Source: Acidobacteriota bacterium (GTDB lineage: Bacteria > Acidobacteriota > Vicinamibacteria > Vicinamibacterales > UBA2999). From it: DNA of 64,000 nt. Made by a program: the position numbers and the translations under genes. A model generated the notes under the pieces. The model was not told the origin of the DNA. It did not search any database and saw only the letters and a program-made list of their open reading frames with translations. The DNA lies in assembly GCA_020851565.1 (NCBI GenBank), contig JADZCN010000046.1, positions 1 to 64,000 of the forward strand, written 5' to 3'. Below, piece by piece: positions 60,603 to 64,000 of the stretch; the first letter of the stretch is position 1; each line of letters begins with the position of its first letter.

Positions 60603-61067
60603 ATGTACACCGCGGCCATTGTCCTGCACTCCGTCCTCAGGTGGGTGGTGATTGTCCTCGGGGTGATTGCCGTGACCCGGGCCCTGGCCGGGCGTTCCGG
60701 CGGTCGGTCGTGGACGGCGGCGGACGCTACGCCGGGGCGGCTCTACACCATCGCCCTGGACGTGCAGATGCTGATCGGGCTGCTCCTCTACTTCGTCTTC
60801 AGCCACATCCTGTCGATCGCCAGCGCGGACTGGGGGCGGGCGATGGGCAACTCGGCCATCCGCTACTGGGTGGTGGAGCACCTGGCGTCCATGGTCATCG
60901 CCATCGCCCTGGCCCATGTCGGCACCGTGCGAGTGCGCAAGGCCGCCACCGACGCCGCACGCTTCACGCAGGCCACAATCTTCTACGGCTTGTCGCTCCT
61001 GCTCATCGTCATCGCCTCGCCCTGGCCGGGATTGCCCTACGGGCGGTCGCTGCTGAGGCTCTGGTAG
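60603..61067 (+). CDS. Four-helix membrane protein, unrecognised
   Basis: A 154-residue integral membrane protein with four helices (AAIVLHSVLRWVVIVLGVIA, LYTIALDVQMLIGLLLYFVF SHI, AIRYWVVEHLASMVIAIALA HV, FYGLSLLLIVIASPWPGLPY). The histidines (HSVLRW, FSHI, EHLAS, AHV) could bind heme or copper; I do not recognise the family with certainty. An 18-bp sequence CGGCGCGTGCCGTGTTAC lies nine bases before the ATG and recurs at 51435. A repeat tract follows its stop. Confidence 0.75.
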   Translation: MYTAAIVLHSVLRWVVIVLGVIAVTRALAGRSGGRSWTAADATPGRLYTIALDVQMLIGLLLYFVFSHILSIASADWGRAMGNSAIRYWVVEHLASMVIAIALAHVGTVRVRKAATDAARFTQATIFYGLSLLLIVIASPWPGLPYGRSLLRLW

Positions 61068-61283
61068 GGTGCGGCAGGTGCGAACGGGTGCGGGCGGGTG
61101 CGAATAGGGTGCGGCAGGTGCGAACAGGTGCGGGCGGGTGCGAATAGGTGCGGGCGGGTGCGCCGAGGCTTCAGCCTCGGCGGACGACGCCGGGCCTGAA
61201 GGCCCGGCGCTCCAATTCCAGACCGCCCAGAACCTGAGAACCCGAGAACCTCAGAACCCAAGAACCCCAGAACCCGAGAACCT
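61067..61283 (+). repeat. Composite repeat region: decamers, palindromes, octamers
   Basis: GGTGCGNNCR decamers at 61067-61160, then palindromes GCCGAGGCTTCAGCCTCGGC and GCCGGGCCTGAAGGCCCGGC (61161-61214), then inverse octamers (CTGAGAACC, CCGAGAACC) to 61283. Three repeat families of the window occur next to each other between convergent genes. Confidence 0.9.
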
Positions 61284-61289
61284 ATCGTC

Positions 61290-62684
61290 CTACCGTCGGG
61301 ACCAGTAGAAGTAGAACGGCAGCCCCAGTGCGACCAGGCCGAGGCCGGCGATCGACGCGGTGGGACGCTCCATCAGCGTGTTCCACACCAGCGCGAACGA
61401 CCCCAGCACGTAGAGTGCCGGGATGATCGGGTATCCAAGCGCCCTGTAGGGCCGCGGCACCTCGGGGCGTCGGGCCCGCAGCACGAAGATGGCGATGCCG
61501 CCCAACGTGCCGAAGAGCACCGACGCGAACGTCACGTAGGTGAACAGCGCCTCGTAGCCGCCGCTGAGCGTCAGCAGCACCGACCACGCGCTCGTGATGA
61601 GGAGCGCCACGTGCGGCGTGCGATGCTCGGGGTGCACCTTCGCGGCCGCCGGGAAGAAACGCCCGTCCGCCGCCATCGCGAAGCACACGCGAGACGAGGC
61701 GATGATGCCCGCGATGTTGCACCCGAACGTCGAGATGACCACGCTGCCGGCGACGAGGCCGGCGCCCACGGGACCGACGAGGACCGTCACCACCTTCTCG
61801 GCGATGCGCGTCACGCCTGACATCTCCTCGATGCTCAGCGAGTAGACATAGGCGAGGTTCACGGCCACGTAGATGGCCGTCAGGATGAGCGTGCCGAGGA
61901 TGAGCGCGCGCGGCACGTTCCTGGCGGGCTGGGCCACCTCGCCGGCGGCGAAGGCCACGTAATACCAGCCCTCGTACGTCCACATCACCGCGATCATGAT
62001 CACGCCGAAGGAGGCCATCGGGCGCACGATGCTCTCCGGCACCACGGGTGTGTAGCTCGGCGCCGCCTGCCCGAACGCGATGGCCAGAAGGGGGATGGCT
62101 ACCAGGCCGCCGATCTTCACCACGGTGAGCACCGTGTTGACGAGATTCCCCTGTCGAATGCCGGCGTAGTTGATGGCCGTGATGATGATCACGGAAGCGG
62201 CGGCCACCAGCTGGCCCGCGCTGAGGCTCCACGGCCCCCACGGCATCTCCATCGCCAGCAGCACGCGATCGGTCCCGAGTGACGGCACGAAGTAGCTGAA
62301 GTACTCCGCGAAGCCGACGGCGACGGCGGCCACGCTGCCGGTGAGGATGACGAGAAGGCACGCCCACCCGAAGAGGAAGCCGAGCACGGGCCCGTACGCC
62401 TCGCTCAGGAACACGTACAGGCCGCCCGAGCGCGGGAACATCGACCCCATCTCGGCGTAGGTGAGGCCGCCGGCCATGGCCAGCAGGCCGCCCGCCGTCC
62501 AGGCCACGAGGACCAGGGTGACGGAGGGCAGCTCCTGGAACATGATCCCGGTGGTCAGGAAGATGCCGGAACCGAGGACGCTGCCGATGACGAGAAGGGT
62601 GGCGCCCCAGAGGCCGATGGCCCGCACGAGCTGGGCGTCCGCAGCTTCGGCGGGCGGATGTGGCGGAGGAACGGACGATGTCAC
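61290..62684 (-). CDS. APC-family amino acid permease
   Basis: A 464-residue transporter with about twelve membrane helices. The first-helix motif is GLWGATLLVIGSVLGSGIFL TTG; further family blocks are TYAEMGSMFPRSGGLYVFLS EAYGPVLGFLFGW and MWTYEGWYYVAFAAGEVAQP ARNVPRALILG. It is related to LAT-type exchangers (YfnA/SteT-like). Its start overlaps the stop of the D-aminoacylase gene by four bases (ATGA), so it probably imports or exchanges the amino acids released by that enzyme. Confidence 0.9.
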   Translation of the reverse strand: MTSSVPPPHPPAEAADAQLVRAIGLWGATLLVIGSVLGSGIFLTTGIMFQELPSVTLVLVAWTAGGLLAMAGGLTYAEMGSMFPRSGGLYVFLSEAYGPVLGFLFGWACLLVILTGSVAAVAVGFAEYFSYFVPSLGTDRVLLAMEMPWGPWSLSAGQLVAAASVIIITAINYAGIRQGNLVNTVLTVVKIGGLVAIPLLAIAFGQAAPSYTPVVPESIVRPMASFGVIMIAVMWTYEGWYYVAFAAGEVAQPARNVPRALILGTLILTAIYVAVNLAYVYSLSIEEMSGVTRIAEKVVTVLVGPVGAGLVAGSVVISTFGCNIAGIIASSRVCFAMAADGRFFPAAAKVHPEHRTPHVALLITSAWSVLLTLSGGYEALFTYVTFASVLFGTLGGIAIFVLRARRPEVPRPYRALGYPIIPALYVLGSFALVWNTLMERPTASIAGLGLVALGLPFYFYWSRR

Positions 62685-64000
62685 GGTGTCGCGGACTGTA
62701 GCACGCCGCGGCCCGGTCCGTACAACACTCGTCCCGGACGTGCGCCGGTATGGCGGCCGTGGTCGATGACGATCTGCCCGTTCACGACGACGTAATCGAT
62801 GCCGCGAGGCGACCGCGTCGGCGCGTCATACGTCGCCAGGTCGTCGATCGCCGCCGCGTCGAACACGACGACGTCGGCCCATCCGCCTTCGCGGATGGCG
62901 CCGCGCCCCTGGAGGCGCATGCGCGTGGCCGGCCAGGAGGTCATCTTGCGGATGGCATCCTCGAGCGTCAGCACGCGCCGCTCCCGCACGTAGCGCGCGA
63001 GGACGCGGGGGAAGTTCCCGTACGCGCGCGGGTGTGTCAGCCCGGTGGGGTCCTGCCCGCCCTCGGTGGCCGCAGCGCCTGCGTCGCTGCCGATGCTGGT
63101 CCACGGGAAGCGGAGCGCCGTCTCGATGTCGGGCTCGCTCATCATGTGGAAGATGGCCATCACGCGGCCCTTTCCCTGGGCAACGAGGTCGAACGCCGCG
63201 TCGGCCGGTTCCTTGCCCCAGGCCTTACCGATGGCCTCGAGGCTCTGTCCCTCGAAGCGCGCGTTCTCGGGGTTCTGCGCGTTCGACAGCACGACACCGC
63301 CCCACCCGCCGGCGGCCTCGACCAGGTTGGACCACCCGGGCACCCCCGACGCGATCTCCCGCTTGAGCCGCGCGCGCATCTCGGGATTCGCCAGCCGCTG
63401 CAGCAGCGCACCACGGCCACCTTCCTGCGCCCATGAGGGGATGGTGGCCTCGAGACCGGTGCCGCCGGCCGTGTAGACGTACATGTCGGCGGCGACGTCC
63501 ACGCCCCGCGCGCGGGCGGCCTCGATGGCGCGCCCGGCCTCGGCCATCCGCGTGCCCCAGCCCGACTTGTGCGCCACCTTCAGGTGGAAGATCTCCACTG
63601 GCAGACCGGCGCGCTCGCCGATGCCGATGGCCTCGTCGATGGCGGCCAGCAACCCCGTGCCCTCGTCGCGGATGTGGCTGGCGTAGGTGCCGCCGTATCG
63701 CGCCGCCACCTTTGCCATCTCCACCAGCTCCTCTGTCGTCGCGAAGCTGCCGGGCGGGTAGATGAGCGCGGTGGTCATGCCCATCGCGCCCGCGCGCATG
63801 GCCGTGTCGAGGATGGCCTGCATGCGCGCGAGCTCGTCGGTCGTGGGCGCACGCGCGGTGTTGCCGAGGACGGCCGTGCGGGCCTGCGCCTCACTGAAGT
63901 AGCTGCCGAAGTTGATGCTGATGCCGGTCTTCTCGAGCCCGGCAAAGTAGTCGGCCACGCGCTCGGCCGGCACCGGCGTGCCTCCCTCGCCGCCGATGGC
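62681..64000 (-). CDS. N-acyl-D-amino-acid deacylase, C-terminal part
   Basis: The window holds the last 439 codons; the start lies beyond the right edge. The sequence matches D-aminoacylase-type amidohydrolases: MQAILDTAMRAGAMGMTTAL IYPPGSFA, YASHIRDEGTGLLAAIDEAI, LPVEIFHLKVAHKSGWGTRM (metal His), SIGSDAGAAATEGGQD (catalytic Asp) and SWPATRMRLQGRGAIREGGW ADVVVFD. It removes acyl groups from N-acyl-D-amino acids. The metal motif HxH of the N-terminus is outside the window. It overlaps the permease gene by four bases, forming an operon with it. Confidence 0.9.
   Translation of the reverse strand, partial: AIGGEGGTPVPAERVADYFAGLEKTGISINFGSYFSEAQARTAVLGNTARAPTTDELARMQAILDTAMRAGAMGMTTALIYPPGSFATTEELVEMAKVAARYGGTYASHIRDEGTGLLAAIDEAIGIGERAGLPVEIFHLKVAHKSGWGTRMAEAGRAIEAARARGVDVAADMYVYTAGGTGLEATIPSWAQEGGRGALLQRLANPEMRARLKREIASGVPGWSNLVEAAGGWGGVVLSNAQNPENARFEGQSLEAIGKAWGKEPADAAFDLVAQGKGRVMAIFHMMSEPDIETALRFPWTSIGSDAGAAATEGGQDPTGLTHPRAYGNFPRVLARYVRERRVLTLEDAIRKMTSWPATRMRLQGRGAIREGGWADVVVFDAAAIDDLATYDAPTRSPRGIDYVVVNGQIVIDHGRHTGARPGRVLYGPGRGVLQSATP

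Overview
The window is a high-GC bacterial chromosome fragment, most likely from an Acidobacteriota species (Vicinamibacteria-like). Reasons: a protein of the VWFA-related acidobacterial type at 8067-9902, a CBM9/beta-barrel outer-membrane protein, many secreted hydrolases and peptidases, DUF418/DUF1801/DUF2784/DUF3175 proteins, and unusually many short intergenic tandem repeats. No rRNA, tRNA, CRISPR array or complete insertion sequence was seen.

Left part (1-17.7 kb) is accessory DNA. 0.3-3.3 kb is a graveyard: a collapsed hicBA module, a decayed DinB-family gene, a RelE/ParE module with a frameshifted toxin lying between ~170-bp direct repeats, and an M28 peptidase with an in-frame amber stop and no signal peptide. 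From about 3.5 to 11.5 kb the layout is that of an integron gene-cassette array: seven imperfect palindromes with the R''-L''...L'-R' architecture of attC sites (3460, 4336, 5428, 7242, 10004, 10650, 11419) separate mostly plus-strand genes. These encode a secreted protein of unknown function, a secreted esterase, a beta-lactamase-fold hydrolase plus a SnoaL-like protein, a hydroxylaminobenzene-mutase-like membrane protein, a reversed VWFA protein, a DUF1801 protein and a BrnT/CopG-type toxin-antitoxin pair. No integrase gene is in the window. Next come a gene-poor stretch (11.5-12.4 kb), a DHFR-like reductase, an intact RelE/ParE module, a secreted MBL-fold hydrolase, and a MarR regulator divergent from two cupins with two palindromic operators.

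Middle part (17.7-43 kb) is ordinary chromosome rich in small enzymes and membrane proteins. It includes a secreted amidohydrolase, a CBM9 outer-membrane protein, an alcohol dehydrogenase and a methyltransferase. A five-gene minus-strand cluster (28.5-33.9 kb) combines two bacterial-PH-domain membrane proteins, two zinc-ribbon proteins and an SPFH protein with a C-terminal DNA-binding-like domain; it is a good candidate for a membrane-surveillance system. A peptide ABC importer (binding protein and two permeases, no ATPases) sits beside an M28 aminopeptidase and an aspartoacylase-like enzyme.

Right part (43.5-64 kb) begins with a fatty-acid beta-oxidation operon: a TetR regulator with a FadR-type palindrome, fadN, two alpha/beta hydrolases, fadA and fadE. 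It continues with a ~1200-residue multidomain secreted protein ending in a phospholipase-A2-like domain, an M20 peptidase, a class-III aminotransferase, a lipoprotein with a GYWKNH motif, a subtilisin-family protease, an amino-acid permease and an N-acyl-D-amino-acid deacylase that runs off the right edge.

Almost every intergenic gap from 21 to 61 kb carries short tandem repeats, mainly an octamer family (GGTTCTGG, GGTTCTGA, GGTTCTCG) whose G-rich strand should form G-quadruplexes. Others are a decamer (GGTGCGNNCR), a heptamer (GGGATCA), a 13-mer, CACGAAG runs, and a palindrome that reads GCCGGGACTGAAGTCCCGGC. Several run into the 3' ends, and in one case the middle, of coding regions.
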